The notes: a model not told the origin generated them from the sequence alone. Positions 16,072-26,096 are shown, counted from the stretch's first letter. The stretch: 48,740 bases of DNA from Burkholderiaceae bacterium (GCA_018780645.1 JADMJJ010000032.1:1-48740), one strand, 5' to 3'. Numbers and translations: made by a program.

Positions 16072-16991
16072 ATCAAGGTCGAGGCGCCTGCCGGGCTGAC
16101 CTGGGTGCCGGCCTCGCCACGCAGCATGGCCTCGATATGGTCCAGCGAGCCGATCACCGCGCGTTGGCCGGTGGCGTGCACAAAGGCGCAGGCGGCCGCG
16201 ACCTTCGGGCCCATCGATCCCGCCGGAAAGCGTGCCGACGCGAAGGCTTCGGGCGCCACATGGCCCACGGCGCGCTGCGTGGGCAGGCCGAATTCCAGAT
16301 AGACGGCATCCACGTCGGTGGCAATGACCAGGCAGTCCGCGCCGAGATCGCGGGCCAGCAGGCTGGAGCAGGCATCCTTGTCTATCACCGCTTCGACCCC
16401 CTGAATATGCCCTTGCGCATCGGCCGCCACCGGAATGCCGCCGCCGCCGGCCGCCACCACCAGCGCGCCCTGCGCCAACAACCAGCGGATCGGCTGCAGG
16501 CCCAGCACGGACTTTGGCGCCGGTGAGGGCACGACGCGGCGGAAGGCCTTGCCGTCGGGCGCCATCGTCCAGCCCTGCTCGGCCGCGATGCGCTCCGACT
16601 CGGCCTGCGTGTAGACCGGGCCGATCGGCTTGGTCGGCGAGGCAAAGGCCGGGTCGGACAGATCAACGGCGATGCGCGTCATCAAGGTTGCCACCACCCG
16701 TTCGGGCAGCAGATTGCTCAGCTCCTGCTCCAGCAGATAGCCAATCATGCCGTCGGTCTGCGCACCCAACACATCGAGCGGATAGGTCTGCACCGCGGCA
16801 TAGGCGGCCGACTGCAGGGCCAGCAGGCCGACCTGGGGGCCATTGCCATGAGTCAGCACCAGCTCATTGCCCGGCGCCACCAAAGCGATCTGAAGCGCCG
16901 CGCGGCGGATGTTCTCCAGCTGATTGCCGGCACTCAAGTCCTGGCCCCGGCGCAGCAGCGCATTGCCGCCCAGCGCGATGACCAGCTTCAT
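16068..16991 (-). CDS. arcC: Carbamate kinase
   Basis: 307 residues, the usual length. Catalyses carbamoyl phosphate + ADP to ATP + carbamate, the energy-yielding last step of the arginine deiminase pathway in the cytoplasm. Amino-acid-kinase fold motifs are visible: ALGGNALL (6-13), [10 protein letters not shown] (46-55), [11 protein letters not shown] and the ADP-site region [27 protein letters not shown], followed by GSMGPKV. The ATG overlaps the arcB stop (ATGA), so it is translationally coupled. Last gene of the arcDABC operon. Confidence 0.97.
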   Translation of the reverse strand: MKLVIALGGNALLRRGQDLSAGNQLENIRRAALQIALVAPGNELVLTHGNGPQVGLLALQSAAYAAVQTYPLDVLGAQTDGMIGYLLEQELSNLLPERVVATLMTRIAVDLSDPAFASPTKPIGPVYTQAESERIAAEQGWTMAPDGKAFRRVVPSPAPKSVLGLQPIRWLLAQGALVVAAGGGGIPVAADAQGHIQGVEAVIDKDACSSLLARDLGADCLVIATDVDAVYLEFGLPTQRAVGHVAPEAFASARFPAGSMGPKVAAACAFVHATGQRAVIGSLDHIEAMLRGEAGTQVSPAGASTLI

Positions 16992-17986
16992 GCCAGCGTG
17001 GCGACCAGCACCGCCTTGATCGTGTGCACGCGGTTCTCGGCCTGGGTGAAGACGATGGAGGCCTCGGACTCGAACACCTCGTCGGTGACCTCCAGCGCCG
17101 TCAGGCCGAACTGCTCGTGCAACTGGCGGCCCAGCTCGGTGTCGAGGTTGTGCAGTGCCGGCAGGCAGTGCATGAACTTGGTGCGCGGCTTGCCGGTTGC
17201 GAGCATCAGTGCGGGCGTCACCTGGTAGGGCAGCAGCTGTTCGATGCGCTGTGCCCAAACCTCTTTGGGCTCGCCCATGGACACCCAGACATCGGTGTAG
17301 ATGAAATCGGCACCTGCCACGGCCTTCAGCGGGTCGGCCACGATGGTGATCCTGGCGCCGGTGCGTTCGGCCAGCACGTGCATGGACGCCACCAGCTCGG
17401 CCGGCGGCTGCAGGCCGGGCGGCGCTGCAATGCGCACATCCATGCCCATCTGCACACCGCCGATCAGCAGCGAGCAACCCATATTGAAGCGGGCATCGCC
17501 GATGTAGCAGAACGACATCTCGTGTAGCGGTTTCTCGCCAAACTCCTCCATCGTCAGCAAGTCGGCCAGGATCTGGGTCGGGTGCGACTCGTCGGTCAGC
17601 CCGTTCCAGACCGGCACATGCGAGAAGCGCGCCAGCTCCTCGACCACGCTCTGGTGGAAGCCCCGGTACTCGATACCGTCATACATGCGGCCCAGCACGC
17701 GGGCGGTGTCTTTCAGCGACTCCTTGTGGCCGATCTGCGAGCTGGCCGGGTCGATATAGGTGACATGGGCGCCCTGGTCGTGGGCCGCCACTTCGAAGGC
17801 GCAGCGGGTGCGTGTCGAGGCCTTCTCGAACACCAGGGCGATGTTCTTGCGCTGCAGGCGCTGCATCTCGTTGCCGGCGTACTTGGAGCGCTTGAGCTCG
17901 GCCGCCAGGTCCAGCAGATAGCGGATGTCGCGCGGCTCGAAGTCGGCAAGGTCGAGCAGCGAACGGTTGCGCAGATTGAAACTCAT
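16988..17986 (-). CDS. arcB: Catabolic ornithine carbamoyltransferase
   Basis: 332 residues. Splits citrulline with phosphate into ornithine and carbamoyl phosphate. Carbamoyl-phosphate motif STRTR (57-61), HPTQ (135-138), SMGEP (236-240) and the ornithine-loop HCLP (273-276) are all intact. Position between arcA and arcC identifies it as the catabolic rather than the anabolic (argF) enzyme. AAGG precedes the ATG at 17986; the gene starts 21 bp after arcA. Confidence 0.97.
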   Translation of the reverse strand: MSFNLRNRSLLDLADFEPRDIRYLLDLAAELKRSKYAGNEMQRLQRKNIALVFEKASTRTRCAFEVAAHDQGAHVTYIDPASSQIGHKESLKDTARVLGRMYDGIEYRGFHQSVVEELARFSHVPVWNGLTDESHPTQILADLLTMEEFGEKPLHEMSFCYIGDARFNMGCSLLIGGVQMGMDVRIAAPPGLQPPAELVASMHVLAERTGARITIVADPLKAVAGADFIYTDVWVSMGEPKEVWAQRIEQLLPYQVTPALMLATGKPRTKFMHCLPALHNLDTELGRQLHEQFGLTALEVTDEVFESEASIVFTQAENRVHTIKAVLVATLA

Positions 17987-18007
17987 GGTGTGACCTTGGT
18001 GTTGGTT

Positions 18008-19225
18008 TCAGAGGGGGTCGCGCTGCACCGGGCAGCTCATGCAATGGCTGCCGCCGCGCCCGCGGCCCAGCTCGCTGCTGGGTATCGTGATGACCTCGAC
18101 GCCGGCCTTGCGCAGCAGCGTGTTGGTGTAGACGTTGCGGTTGTAAGCCACCACCACGCCGGGCGCCAGGGCCAGCACATTGTTGCCGTCGTCCCATTGC
18201 TCGCGCTCGGCCTCGAAGCCGTCGCCGCCGGTCTGCACGACGCGCAGAGCCTTCAGGCCCATAGCCTCGGCGACCACATCGAGGAAGGGCCTTGTTTCGG
18301 CCCGCACATCGACGGCGCCGTCCGCTTCGCCCGGCCGCAGGCTGAAGGCGCGTATCTCGGCCACCACCTCGGGAAAGACGGTGACCAGATCGCGGTCGCA
18401 GAAGGTGAACACCGTGTCCAGATGCATTGCCCCACGCGATTTGGGCAGCTGCGCGGCAATCACCCGGCTGGCAGCTCCCTGCGCGAACAGTCGTCGGGCC
18501 AGCTGGCTGACCGCCTGCGGCGAGCTGCGTTCGCCCATGCCAATCAGCACCAGGCCCTTGCCCAGCGGCATCACATCGCCGCCCTCGATCGAGGCCTGGC
18601 CGTGGCCACGGTCGGGGTCGCCCCACCATTCGGTGACCTGGCCCTTGAAGGCCGGATGGAAACGATAGATGGCCGTCATCAACAGCGTCTCGTGGCGGCG
18701 CGCCGGCCAGTACATCGCCCCGAGCACCGCTCCGTTGCCTATCCAGCAGCTGGAGTCGCGGGTGAACAGGGTGTTGGGCAGCGGCGGCAAGAGAAAGTCC
18801 GCCGCGCCCAGGCACTGCGCGCTCAAGCCCGGCACCGCGAACGGCAACTCGCCCCGCAGCAGGCCGCCGATCAGATGATCGGCCAGCTTCTGCGGCGTCA
18901 GCGCCTCCAGCCAGGGGCGCAGCTCGGCCGCGGCCTCGGGGTCGATGAAGTCCGGGCCGAGCTTGCGGTCCAGCAGCCAGGCACGCGGCTCGGGCAGGGC
19001 CACGACCTCGGCCAGCAGCTGGTGCAGCTCCAGCACCTCGACGCCGCGCTCGCCCATCGCATTGGTGAACACATGGTGGTCGTTGCGCGCCTGCGAGACC
19101 CACAGCACGTCGTCGAACAACAGCTCCTTGCAATTGGCCGGGGTCAGTCGCGCTTGCGCCAGGCCCGGCCGGCAGACCAGCACCTTGCGCAGAACGCCGA
19201 CTTCGGAATGCACGCCATAGCTCAT
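18008..19225 (-). CDS. arcA: Arginine deiminase
   Basis: 405 residues, close to the ~410-420 typical of the family. Hydrolyses arginine to citrulline and ammonia. Visible motifs: [19 protein letters not shown] at the start, [21 protein letters not shown] (His and Asp of the guanidinium pocket) and the catalytic cysteine in GGSHCMSCP (Cys395). I chose the ATG at 19225, preceded by GGAGAG 6 bp upstream; the next in-frame ATG upstream lies within the end of arcD. Second gene of the operon, 16 bp after arcD. Confidence 0.97.
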   Translation of the reverse strand: MSYGVHSEVGVLRKVLVCRPGLAQARLTPANCKELLFDDVLWVSQARNDHHVFTNAMGERGVEVLELHQLLAEVVALPEPRAWLLDRKLGPDFIDPEAAAELRPWLEALTPQKLADHLIGGLLRGELPFAVPGLSAQCLGAADFLLPPLPNTLFTRDSSCWIGNGAVLGAMYWPARRHETLLMTAIYRFHPAFKGQVTEWWGDPDRGHGQASIEGGDVMPLGKGLVLIGMGERSSPQAVSQLARRLFAQGAASRVIAAQLPKSRGAMHLDTVFTFCDRDLVTVFPEVVAEIRAFSLRPGEADGAVDVRAETRPFLDVVAEAMGLKALRVVQTGGDGFEAEREQWDDGNNVLALAPGVVVAYNRNVYTNTLLRKAGVEVITIPSSELGRGRGGSHCMSCPVQRDPL

Positions 19226-19241
19226 CTTGTCTCTCCAGATC

Positions 19242-20720
19242 TCAAAGGGCCAGCTTGCCGGCACTCAACCAGTAGCCCGACAGCAGCGCCAACGCCACCA
19301 GCGCCGCGAACAGCGCCCATTCGAATGAACGGAACAGGGGAATGCCCTGCTCACGCTTGGCCAGCATGAAGACCAGCGCGCCGGGCGCATAGAGCAGGGC
19401 GCTGAGCAGCAGGTACTTCGGGCCGGCCGCATAGAGCAGCCAGACGCAATAGACGGTGGCCAGCGCGGTGATGGGCAGATCGATGCCGCGCAGGGTGCCG
19501 GCCTCGCCCTCCCGGCGCAGCGCCAGCACCAGGCCATAGACGGCGCTGAACAGATAGGGCAGCAGGATCATCGCCGTGGACAGCGAAATCAGCGCCAGGT
19601 AGGAGGCCTTGGAGAACAGCGTGACGAGCAGGAACAGCTGCACCATGCCGCTGGTCAGCCACATCGCGTTGGCGGGCACGCCATGCCCGTTCTGCTTCGC
19701 CAGTGCCTTGGGCATCACGCCGTCGCCGGCCGGGGTGAACAGCGACTCGGCCGCCAGCAGCGTCCAGGCCAGAAAACCGCCGCCGACCGAGACGATCACA
19801 CCGACATAGATCAGCACCGCGCCCCAGGTGCCGACGGCTTTCTCGAGCACGCCGGCCATCGACGGATTCTTCAGCCCGGCCAGATCCGGCTGGCTCATGA
19901 TGCCCAGCGACAGCAGCGACACCGCCATCAGCAGCGCCAGGGTGATCAGGAAGCCGGCGATCGTCGCCTTGCCGACATCGGCACGGTTGCGCGCGCGGGC
20001 CGAGTAGACGCTGGCCCCCTCGATGCCGATGAACACCCAGACGGTGACCAGCATCGTGCTCTTGACCTGGTCCAGCACCGAGCCGAGCTTGGCGTCACCC
20101 CACAGGCTGAGCGTGAACACATCGACCTGGAAGGCCAGCGCCACCAGCACGATGAACAGCAGCAAGGGCAGCACCTTGGCCACAGTGACCACGGCATTCA
20201 GCACCGCCGCACCCTTGATGCCCTTGAGCACCAGCCCGTGCACGACCCACAGGACGATCGAGGCGCCGATCACCGCAGCGGTGGTGTTGCCCTCGCCGAA
20301 GGCCGGGAAGAAATAGCCTAACGCGCCAAAGGCCGCGACCAGGTAGCCGACATTGCCCAGCCAGGCGCTGACCCAATAGCCCCAGGCCGAGTTGAAGCCG
20401 ACATAGTCGCCGGCAATCGCCCGGGCATAGGCATAGACGCCGTTGTTCAGCGTCGGCTTGCGCAACGCGATCATCTGGTACAGCAGGGCCAGGCTCAGCA
20501 TGCCCACGCCGGTGATCAGCCAGCCGATCAGCACCGCCCCGGCCCCCGCACCGGCCGCCATGTTCTGCGGCAGGCCGAAGATGCCGCTGCCGATGATGGA
20601 ACCCACCACCAGGGCGGTCAGCAGGCCCAGCGAGAGCTTGGCAGGTCCGACGGCTGCCGCAGACGCCGTGGCTTTGTCGGGTAAGGGATTTGGTGCGGCT
20701 CGGGAAGTCAGCGTGCTCAT
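19242..20720 (-). CDS. arcD: Arginine/ornithine antiporter
   Basis: 492 residues from the ATG at 20720 (AAGGAA 5 bp upstream). APC-superfamily transporter with about 12-13 membrane helices; the first carries the family motif [17 protein letters not shown]. Exchanges external arginine for internal ornithine, feeding the deiminase pathway without energy cost. First gene of arcDABC, the order known from Pseudomonas aeruginosa. A ~35-residue hydrophilic, Ala-rich N-terminal extension precedes the first helix. Anaerobic control is indicated by the FNR/ANR box upstream. Confidence 0.96.
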   Translation of the reverse strand: MSTLTSRAAPNPLPDKATASAAAVGPAKLSLGLLTALVVGSIIGSGIFGLPQNMAAGAGAGAVLIGWLITGVGMLSLALLYQMIALRKPTLNNGVYAYARAIAGDYVGFNSAWGYWVSAWLGNVGYLVAAFGALGYFFPAFGEGNTTAAVIGASIVLWVVHGLVLKGIKGAAVLNAVVTVAKVLPLLLFIVLVALAFQVDVFTLSLWGDAKLGSVLDQVKSTMLVTVWVFIGIEGASVYSARARNRADVGKATIAGFLITLALLMAVSLLSLGIMSQPDLAGLKNPSMAGVLEKAVGTWGAVLIYVGVIVSVGGGFLAWTLLAAESLFTPAGDGVMPKALAKQNGHGVPANAMWLTSGMVQLFLLVTLFSKASYLALISLSTAMILLPYLFSAVYGLVLALRREGEAGTLRGIDLPITALATVYCVWLLYAAGPKYLLLSALLYAPGALVFMLAKREQGIPLFRSFEWALFAALVALALLSGYWLSAGKLAL

Positions 20721-20748
20721 CGTGTTCCTTTCATGGCCTAGGGCGCTG

Positions 20749-20790
20749 ATGATCGCGATGGACGCAGCGGGCAGCATTGATCTACATCAT
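20749..20790 (-). promoter_or_regulatory. ANR/FNR-activated promoter of arcDABC
   Basis: TTGATCTACATCAT (20777-20790) differs from the FNR consensus TTGAT-N4-ATCAA at one base. On the minus strand, a -10-like GATCAT (20754-20749; 4 of 6 matches to TATAAT) lies exactly 22 bp beyond the box, which places the box at about -41.5, the class II FNR position. The start codon of arcD is 29 bp further on. Oxygen control of the arginine deiminase operon by ANR is established in pseudomonads; here it is inferred from the site. Confidence 0.75.
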
Positions 20791-20835
20791 TCGACGCAAT
20801 CCACGATTAATAGTGATAAAAGTGGCGACGCCTGT

Positions 20836-20852
20836 CTGTCTGCCACCGCACG
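20836..20852 (+). promoter_or_regulatory. Crp-like palindrome, site 3 (upstream of arcD)
   Basis: CTGTCTGCCACCGCACG, near-identical to site 1 upstream of the DUF4398 operon (two differences). It lies 115 bp upstream of arcD and 46 bp beyond the FNR box. The weakest placed of the set because no gene starts at the usual distance. Confidence 0.35.
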
Positions 20853-21211
20853 GTTCTAGCCATGCCTTCGCTGTCGGTGACGCATTGCGAGCCGGCGTCG
20901 CCCAGCTCTTGCCAGGCCACGGTGCATCAGCGCAGGCGCAGCCCTGCCGGCCGACGGGCGCCTGTGCGGGGCTGAGGAGCACAGCGACTTGGGCCAGCAC
21001 GCGTCAGCGTGCGAATCAAAAGACTGACTGGGCGCGTTTGTCCGAGCTTGGTGAGCGAAGCGAACGGGTGCGAGTTATGCGCCCGGCCCATGTTGCGAGC
21101 ACCGCAAGGCGGGCGCCCTGCAAGGGCGACCCCCGCACTGAAGCCCGGTGGCTGGCGGGGCTGTGCCTGCGCCGCCACCGGCCAAACCCAAACCACGAGA
21201 AAGCACCAACA
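20853..21211. other. Intergenic region between arcDABC and exporter operon
   Basis: About 360 bp without a gene I can support. Open frames exist on both strands, but their translations are Arg/Ala/Pro/Cys-rich with no family resemblance. A short hairpin GCACGC-GTCA-GCGTGC is present near 21000. It lies downstream of the exporter permease stop and far upstream of arcD, so it may be a decayed repeat or spacer. Confidence 0.4.
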
Positions 21212-22417
21212 CTACTCATGCCGCAACGCCTCGATCGGATTGAGCTGCGCCGCACGCCGCGCCGGCACAAAGCCGAAGACCACGCCGATAGCCGCCGAGA
21301 AGGCGAAGGACAGCAGATTGATGGCCGGATCGAAGAGGTAGGGTAGCCCCATCAGTTGCGCCAGCGCAATCGAGGCCACGGTGGCCAAGGCAATGCCCAT
21401 CAGCCCGCCCAGCGCAGCCAACACCACCGCCTCGATCAGGAACTGCAAGAGCACCTCGCGCTCCAGCGCGCCAATGGCCAGGCGCACGCCGATCTCGCGG
21501 GTACGCTCGCTGACGCTGACCAGCATGATGTTCATGATGCCGATGCCGCCCACCAGCAGGCTCACCGCCGCGACGGCGCCCAGCAGCGTGGTCATGATCT
21601 GTGTCGTGCCCGACAGCGTGTCGGCGATCTGCTTGGTGTCGAGGATGTTGAAGTTGCTCTCGTCGCCGGCGCTGAGCTTGCGGCGCTCGCGCAGCAGGTC
21701 GGTCAGGCTGGCCTTCAGGCGCTCGCTGTCGGTGTCGTCCTGCATCGAGACCAGCAGCGTCGAGATGCGCTGGTTTCCAGTCACGCGGCGCTGCAAGGTG
21801 TGCAGCGGTACCAGCACCATATCGTCCTGGTCATTGCCCATCGCGCCCTGGCCCTTGGAGGCGAGGACGCCGATGATCTCGCAGCTGAACTGCTTGACGC
21901 GCAGCTGTGCCCCCAGCGCCGACAGGCTGCCGAACAGCTCGCGGCGCGGTGTCTCGCCGATCAGGCAGACGGCGGCGCCGGCGCGCAGCTCGGCCTCGCT
22001 GAAGATGCGGCCGCTGGCCAGTTTCCAGTTGCTGGTGTCGAAATAGGCGTTGCTGCTGCCGGTCACGCTGCTGGACCAGTTGCGACCGTTGGCGACCACC
22101 GTCACGCCGGTGCGCACCTCGGGCGCCACCGCCCTGACGCCGCCGATCTGCGTGGCGATGGCGTCGATGTCGGTCTCCTTGAAGCTGGGCGCGCCACCGC
22201 CGCCGCCGGGGCCCTGGCGCTGGCCCGGCCGCACCATCAGCAGATTGCTGCCGAGGCCGGCGATCTGGTCCTGCACCGACTGGGTCGCGCCCTTGCCCAG
22301 GGTGACCATGGTGATCACCGCGCTGACACCGATGACGATGCCCAGGATGGTCAGAAAGGAGCGCAGCAGGTTGCGGCGGATCTCGCGCAGGGCCAGCAGC
22401 AGGGAGTTGAGCAGCAT
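21212..22417 (-). CDS. MacB-type ABC transporter permease
   Basis: 401 residues from the ATG at 22417 (GAGGAA 7 bp upstream). Architecture: N-terminal membrane helix (RSFLTILGIVIGVSAVITMV) preceded by the amphipathic ALREIRRNLLR, a large periplasmic MacB-PCD domain (~50-270), then an FtsX-like domain with three helices (LLGAVAAVSLLVGGIGIMNIMLVSVSERTREIGVR is diagnostic). Here the permease and ATPase are separate genes, unlike E. coli MacB. Operon order is outer-membrane factor, adaptor, ATPase, permease, so a complete tripartite exporter is encoded. The substrate (macrolide, peptide, siderophore, lipopeptide) cannot be told. Confidence 0.94.
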   Translation of the reverse strand: MLLNSLLLALREIRRNLLRSFLTILGIVIGVSAVITMVTLGKGATQSVQDQIAGLGSNLLMVRPGQRQGPGGGGGAPSFKETDIDAIATQIGGVRAVAPEVRTGVTVVANGRNWSSSVTGSSNAYFDTSNWKLASGRIFSEAELRAGAAVCLIGETPRRELFGSLSALGAQLRVKQFSCEIIGVLASKGQGAMGNDQDDMVLVPLHTLQRRVTGNQRISTLLVSMQDDTDSERLKASLTDLLRERRKLSAGDESNFNILDTKQIADTLSGTTQIMTTLLGAVAAVSLLVGGIGIMNIMLVSVSERTREIGVRLAIGALEREVLLQFLIEAVVLAALGGLMGIALATVASIALAQLMGLPYLFDPAINLLSFAFSAAIGVVFGFVPARRAAQLNPIEALRHE

Positions 22418-22427
22418 CGCTTGTTCC

Positions 22428-23180
22428 TCAGGCCGGCATGGCCACGCTGGAGTCGGCGCCTTCGCCGACCGGATGCGGGTTGGGCTCGTCGCTGGCGATC
22501 TCGCCATCGACAAAGCGCACCAGGCGCCGTGCATAGGCCGCCATATCGGGTTCGTGGGTGACCATCACCACGGTGATGCCGCGTTGCACATTGAGCATGC
22601 GTATCAGGTCCATGATCTCGCGGCTGCGCGCCGTGTCCAGATTGCCGGTCGGCTCGTCAGCCAGCAACACGGCGGGCTGGGTGACGATGGCGCGCGCGAT
22701 CGCCACGCGCTGCTGCTGCCCCCCGGAAAGCTCGGCCGGCGTGTGCGTCTCCCAGCCGGCCAGGCCGACCGAAGCCAGCGCCGCCTGGGCCGCCTGGCGG
22801 CGCATCGCCGCGCTCTCGCCGCGGTAGAGCAGAGGCAACTCGACGTTCTCCTGCGCCGAGGTGCGGGCCAGCAGGTTGTAGCCCTGGAACACAAAGCCCA
22901 GGAAGCGCCGCCGCAGCCGCGCGCGCTGGTCGCGCGACAGCCGCTCGACATGCACACCCTGGAACAGGTACTCCCCCGCGCTCGGCGTGTCCAGGCAGCC
23001 CAGCGTGTTCATCGCCGTCGACTTGCCCGAGCCGCTGGGCCCCATCACGGCAATGAACTCGCCGGCATGGATGTCCAGGTCTATGCCCTTCAGCGCCTGC
23101 AACTGGGCCTGGCCTTCGCCATAGACCTTGGTGATGCCGCGCAGGCGTATCAGCGGCATGCCGTCAGCAGCCTCGCTCAC
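22428..23180 (-). CDS. MacB-type ABC transporter ATPase
   Basis: 250 residues from a GTG whose last bases overlap the adaptor's TGA (GTGA). All ABC motifs are intact: Walker [10 protein letters not shown] (47-55), Q-loop FVFQGYNLL, signature [14 protein letters not shown], Walker [13 protein letters not shown] and the H-loop VTHEPDMA. LolD/MacB subgroup by the QGYNLL and PTGNLDT phrases. Drives the permease encoded 10 bp downstream. Alternative start: ATG at codon 8 (MPLIRLRG), which would leave a typical ABC N-terminus. Confidence 0.95.
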   Translation of the reverse strand: MSEAADGMPLIRLRGITKVYGEGQAQLQALKGIDLDIHAGEFIAVMGPSGSGKSTAMNTLGCLDTPSAGEYLFQGVHVERLSRDQRARLRRRFLGFVFQGYNLLARTSAQENVELPLLYRGESAAMRRQAAQAALASVGLAGWETHTPAELSGGQQQRVAIARAIVTQPAVLLADEPTGNLDTARSREIMDLIRMLNVQRGITVVMVTHEPDMAAYARRLVRFVDGEIASDEPNPHPVGEGADSSVAMPA

Positions 23181-24523
23181 CTCAAAGCCCCGCTGCGCTG
23201 GTCGGTGATCACCGCCATGCCGACCTTCAGCTCCGGGCTCGTGACCTCGGTCAGGCGGCCGTCGCTGATGCCGGCGGTGACGGCCACCGCCACCGCCTGG
23301 CCGTCGCGCAAGACCCAGACCTGGCGCTTGGCCGACCCGCCCTCTCCGTTGCCGGCGCCACCGGCACGGCGCTGCCCCTGGCCGCCCGGTCGCTGCGGCA
23401 TCAGCTTGGAAACCAGGCTGCCGCTGCTGCTGGCGGCCGCCGCCTGCTTGGCCGCCGCAGCGGCCGGGTTGAACCGCAGGGCGCTGCTCGGCACCAGCAG
23501 CACATCGCTGGCCTGCCGGGCGGCGATCGTGGCGGTGGCCGTCATGCCCGGGCGCAGGCTGAGGTCGGTGTTGTCCACCTCCAGATAGGTGATGTAGGTG
23601 ACCACGTTGTCGGTGGTGGTGGAGCCGAAGGCGACCCGCGTCACCTTGGCCGGGTACTGGCGGCTCGGGTAGGCGCTGACGGTGAAGCTGGCCTTCTGGC
23701 CGACCTGCACCGAGCCGACATCGGCCTCGTCCACATTCACCTGCAGCCTGAGCTTGGCCAGGTCCTCGGCTATCGAGAACAGGGTCACGGCCTGCAGCGA
23801 AGCGGCCACCGCGTTGCCGGGCTCCACCGAGCGGGTCAGCACCACGCCGTCGATGGGCGACTGGATCGAGGCCTTGGACAGATTGATCTCGTCGGTGCCC
23901 AGTGCCGCCTGCGCATCGGCCACACCGGCGCGGGCGCTGGTTTCATCGGCGACGGCCCGGTCCAGGCCGGCGCGGCCGCTGTCCAGCTCGGCCTTGGACG
24001 GCACCTTGCCGCCCGACAGGCGCGCCACCTCCTCCAGCCGGGCCAGATTGCTGCGCGCCTCCTTCACGGTGGCCGCGGCCTGCAGCACCCTCGCCTGGGC
24101 GGCAGCCAGCGAGGCGCGCGAGCGGGCGATCTGGCCGGACAGCTTGGCCGTGTCCAGCCGCACCAGGACCTGACCCTTCCTGACGCGGTCATTCACATCG
24201 ACCAGCACGCTGCTGATCGTGCCCGACAGCTCACTGCCGATACTCACCGCCCGCGTGGGCTGCAAGGTGCCGTTGGCGGTGACCGACAGGGTCAGGTCTC
24301 CTCGGGTCACAGTCTCGGTGGTGTAGGCCGGCGCGGCGTCGCTGGCCGCCTGCAACCGCCAGAAGTACCAGCCGGCGCCGGCGGCCACGATCAGCGCCAG
24401 CGCCAGCCAGAGGGTCCAGCGCCGCCACCAGGGCAGTTGCCCGGGGTCGTCCAGCAGGGTGGCAATGTCGCCAGCGGCCGGCGGGGTGACGGGCTTGGGT
24501 GGGGTCGACGAGGGCATGTTCAT
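23177..24523 (-). CDS. MacA-like periplasmic adaptor (HlyD family)
   Basis: 448 residues. One N-terminal membrane anchor (WTLWLALALIVAAGAGWYFW, ~35-55), then the paired half-lipoyl and helical-hairpin arrangement of membrane-fusion proteins: VTANGTLQPTRAVSIGSELSG, VDVNDRVRKGQVLVRLD, a long Ala-rich coiled-coil hairpin (~110-185), and IQSPIDGVVLTRSVEPGNAV. A Gly/Arg-rich insert (PQRPGGQGQRRAGGAGNGEGG) near residue ~400 is unusual. The ATG overlaps the upstream stop (ATGA). Links the inner-membrane ABC unit to the outer-membrane factor encoded by the gene before it. Confidence 0.94.
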   Translation of the reverse strand: MNMPSSTPPKPVTPPAAGDIATLLDDPGQLPWWRRWTLWLALALIVAAGAGWYFWRLQAASDAAPAYTTETVTRGDLTLSVTANGTLQPTRAVSIGSELSGTISSVLVDVNDRVRKGQVLVRLDTAKLSGQIARSRASLAAAQARVLQAAATVKEARSNLARLEEVARLSGGKVPSKAELDSGRAGLDRAVADETSARAGVADAQAALGTDEINLSKASIQSPIDGVVLTRSVEPGNAVAASLQAVTLFSIAEDLAKLRLQVNVDEADVGSVQVGQKASFTVSAYPSRQYPAKVTRVAFGSTTTDNVVTYITYLEVDNTDLSLRPGMTATATIAARQASDVLLVPSSALRFNPAAAAAKQAAAASSSGSLVSKLMPQRPGGQGQRRAGGAGNGEGGSAKRQVWVLRDGQAVAVAVTAGISDGRLTEVTSPELKVGMAVITDQRSGALR

Positions 24524-25938
24524 GGCTTGGCGGGCGATACGCGGATCGTGTTGTCTTGGTCGGGCACCCAGCCGCCGCCCAGCGCCTTGTACAGGCGCAC
24601 ATGGTCGGTGTTGAGGGTGGCCAGCAGGTTGGCGACGCTGTCTTGGGTGCCGAGCGCATTGCGCTGCGTCTCCAGCACGACCTGGAAGTCCACCAGGCCG
24701 CTGCTGTAGCGCTGGCGGGCCAGCAGGGCGGCGCTCTGCGCCGACTCGGCGGCGGCGCGCAGGTATTGCAGGCGCTCGCGATCATGGCGCAAGGCCACCA
24801 GCGCGTCCTCCACCTCCTGCAGCGCCGCCAACACGGTAGCCTCATAGGCCGACTGCACCTGGTCGAACCCGGCCTCCTGGGCCCGCACCCGGGCCCGCGC
24901 CGCGCCGCCGTCGAACAGCGAGGCCGAGACACTGCCCAGCAGGCCGGCCGCCACCGAGGAGCCGCTGGTCAGCGAGCCCAGCGCAAGCGAACTCAGGCCC
25001 AGCGTGCCGCTCAGCTGGAAGCTCGGATAGCGCGCCGCATCGGCTTGCCGCACCCGGGCCCAGGCGGCGGCAACGCGGGCCTCGGCGGCACGCACATCGG
25101 GGCGCTGGCGCAGCGTCTCGGCCGGGAAGGCCAGCACCAGGTCATCGCTGGCCTGTGGCGTGCGCTCGACCGCCACCAGGCGCCCGTGCAGCGCGGCCGG
25201 TGCCTGGCCGGTCAGCACCGCAATCGCATGCTCGGTCTGCAGTGCCGCCGCCTGCAGGGCCGGCAGTTGCGCCTGGGTCTGCGCCACGGCGGCACGGGCC
25301 TGCTCCAGCTCAAGCGAACCCACCAGGCCGGCCTGGGCGCGCCAGTCGGTCAGCTGCAGCGTCTCCTGCTGGCTGGCCAGGCTGGCCTGGGCGATCACCA
25401 GACGCGCCTGCAGGCCGCGCAGCTGCAGATAGTTCAAGGCCAGCTCGGCCGCCACCGAAACCTGCACGTCGCCGAGGCTGGCCAGGCTGGCGGCCGTGTC
25501 GGCCTCAGCGGCACTGACGCCCGCGCGCTGGCCGCCAAAGAAGTCAGGCTCCCAGCCGGCGTCCAGCCCGGTGCGAAAACCGTTGCTGCTGCTGCGGCTG
25601 GCACCCGAGTAGTTGCGCTGGGCCGAGGCGCTGACGCCCAGCGACGGGCCGAGGCCAGCCGTCTGCACATCGCCCAGTGCACGGGCCTGACGCAGGGCCG
25701 CCAGCGCGCTGGTCACCGAACGGTTGGCGTCCAGGGCCTCGGCCATCAGCGCGGCCAGCAGCGGGTCATCAAAGCGCAGCCACCACTGGGCCAGCGGCGT
25801 GGAGCGGGCCGAGGCAGAGGATGCAGCCCAGGCCGTCGGCACCTGCACGCCACCGCCGGCCGGTGCGCCGCCCGGCAGGCCGGAACAGGCCACCAGGCCC
25901 AGCAGCAGCAGGCCGGTCACGAAACCGCGCAATGTCAT
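24520..25938 (-). CDS. NodT-family outer-membrane efflux lipoprotein
   Basis: 472 residues from the ATG at 25938. Signal peptide and lipobox LVAC (MTLRGFVTGLLLLGLVAC) mark it as an outer-membrane lipoprotein. Two repeats of the TolC/OEP fold follow, with typical phrases: QWWLRFDDPLLAALMAEAL, RSVTSALAALRQARA, ELALNYLQLRGLQARL, RPDVRAAEARVAAAWA and YSSGLVDFQVVLETQRN. First gene of the exporter operon; the next gene overlaps by 4 bp. It shares a 220-bp divergent region with the second Crp/Fnr gene, which holds two Crp-like palindromes, one 55 bp upstream of this gene. Confidence 0.94.
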   Translation of the reverse strand: MTLRGFVTGLLLLGLVACSGLPGGAPAGGGVQVPTAWAASSASARSTPLAQWWLRFDDPLLAALMAEALDANRSVTSALAALRQARALGDVQTAGLGPSLGVSASAQRNYSGASRSSSNGFRTGLDAGWEPDFFGGQRAGVSAAEADTAASLASLGDVQVSVAAELALNYLQLRGLQARLVIAQASLASQQETLQLTDWRAQAGLVGSLELEQARAAVAQTQAQLPALQAAALQTEHAIAVLTGQAPAALHGRLVAVERTPQASDDLVLAFPAETLRQRPDVRAAEARVAAAWARVRQADAARYPSFQLSGTLGLSSLALGSLTSGSSVAAGLLGSVSASLFDGGAARARVRAQEAGFDQVQSAYEATVLAALQEVEDALVALRHDRERLQYLRAAAESAQSAALLARQRYSSGLVDFQVVLETQRNALGTQDSVANLLATLNTDHVRLYKALGGGWVPDQDNTIRVSPAKP

Positions 25939-25993
25939 GGGTGTCCTATCAGAGTGCCGACGCTTCAAGTCTGCCAGCAGGGGGCCAACCGGT

Positions 25994-26010
25994 CTGTGCG
26001 CCAGCGCATG
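25994..26010 (+). promoter_or_regulatory. Crp-like palindrome, site 4 (upstream of efflux operon)
   Basis: CTGTGCGCCAGCGCATG, perfect in the left arm and core and off by the last two bases in the right arm. It lies 55 bp upstream of the outer-membrane factor's start codon on the minus strand. Confidence 0.55.
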
Positions 26011-26072
26011 TTTCTTCATGGGGCTCAGCATGGGCCTGCCGCATTGCTGCTTCGTTGCCGGAATGTGTCCGG

Positions 26073-26096
26073 GTCTGTGTACGCCAGCGCACAGAC
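26073..26096 (+). promoter_or_regulatory. Crp-like palindrome, site 5 (upstream of crp/fnr paralogue 2)
   Basis: Perfect 7-bp inverted repeat GTCTGTG-N10-CACAGAC with the spacer TACGCCAGCG containing the GCCAGCG core of the other sites. Two bases longer between arms than the ideal form. It ends 62 bp before the regulator's start codon. The strongest single palindrome of the set. Confidence 0.6.

Noticed and set aside
17582-19369. 595-codon plus-strand frame opposite arcA/arcB
   Set aside because: Antisense to two unmistakable enzymes; no signature of its own.
20777-21346. Plus- and minus-strand open frames between arcD and the exporter
   Set aside because: No ribosome-binding sites, biased composition, no recognisable domain; treated as intergenic.
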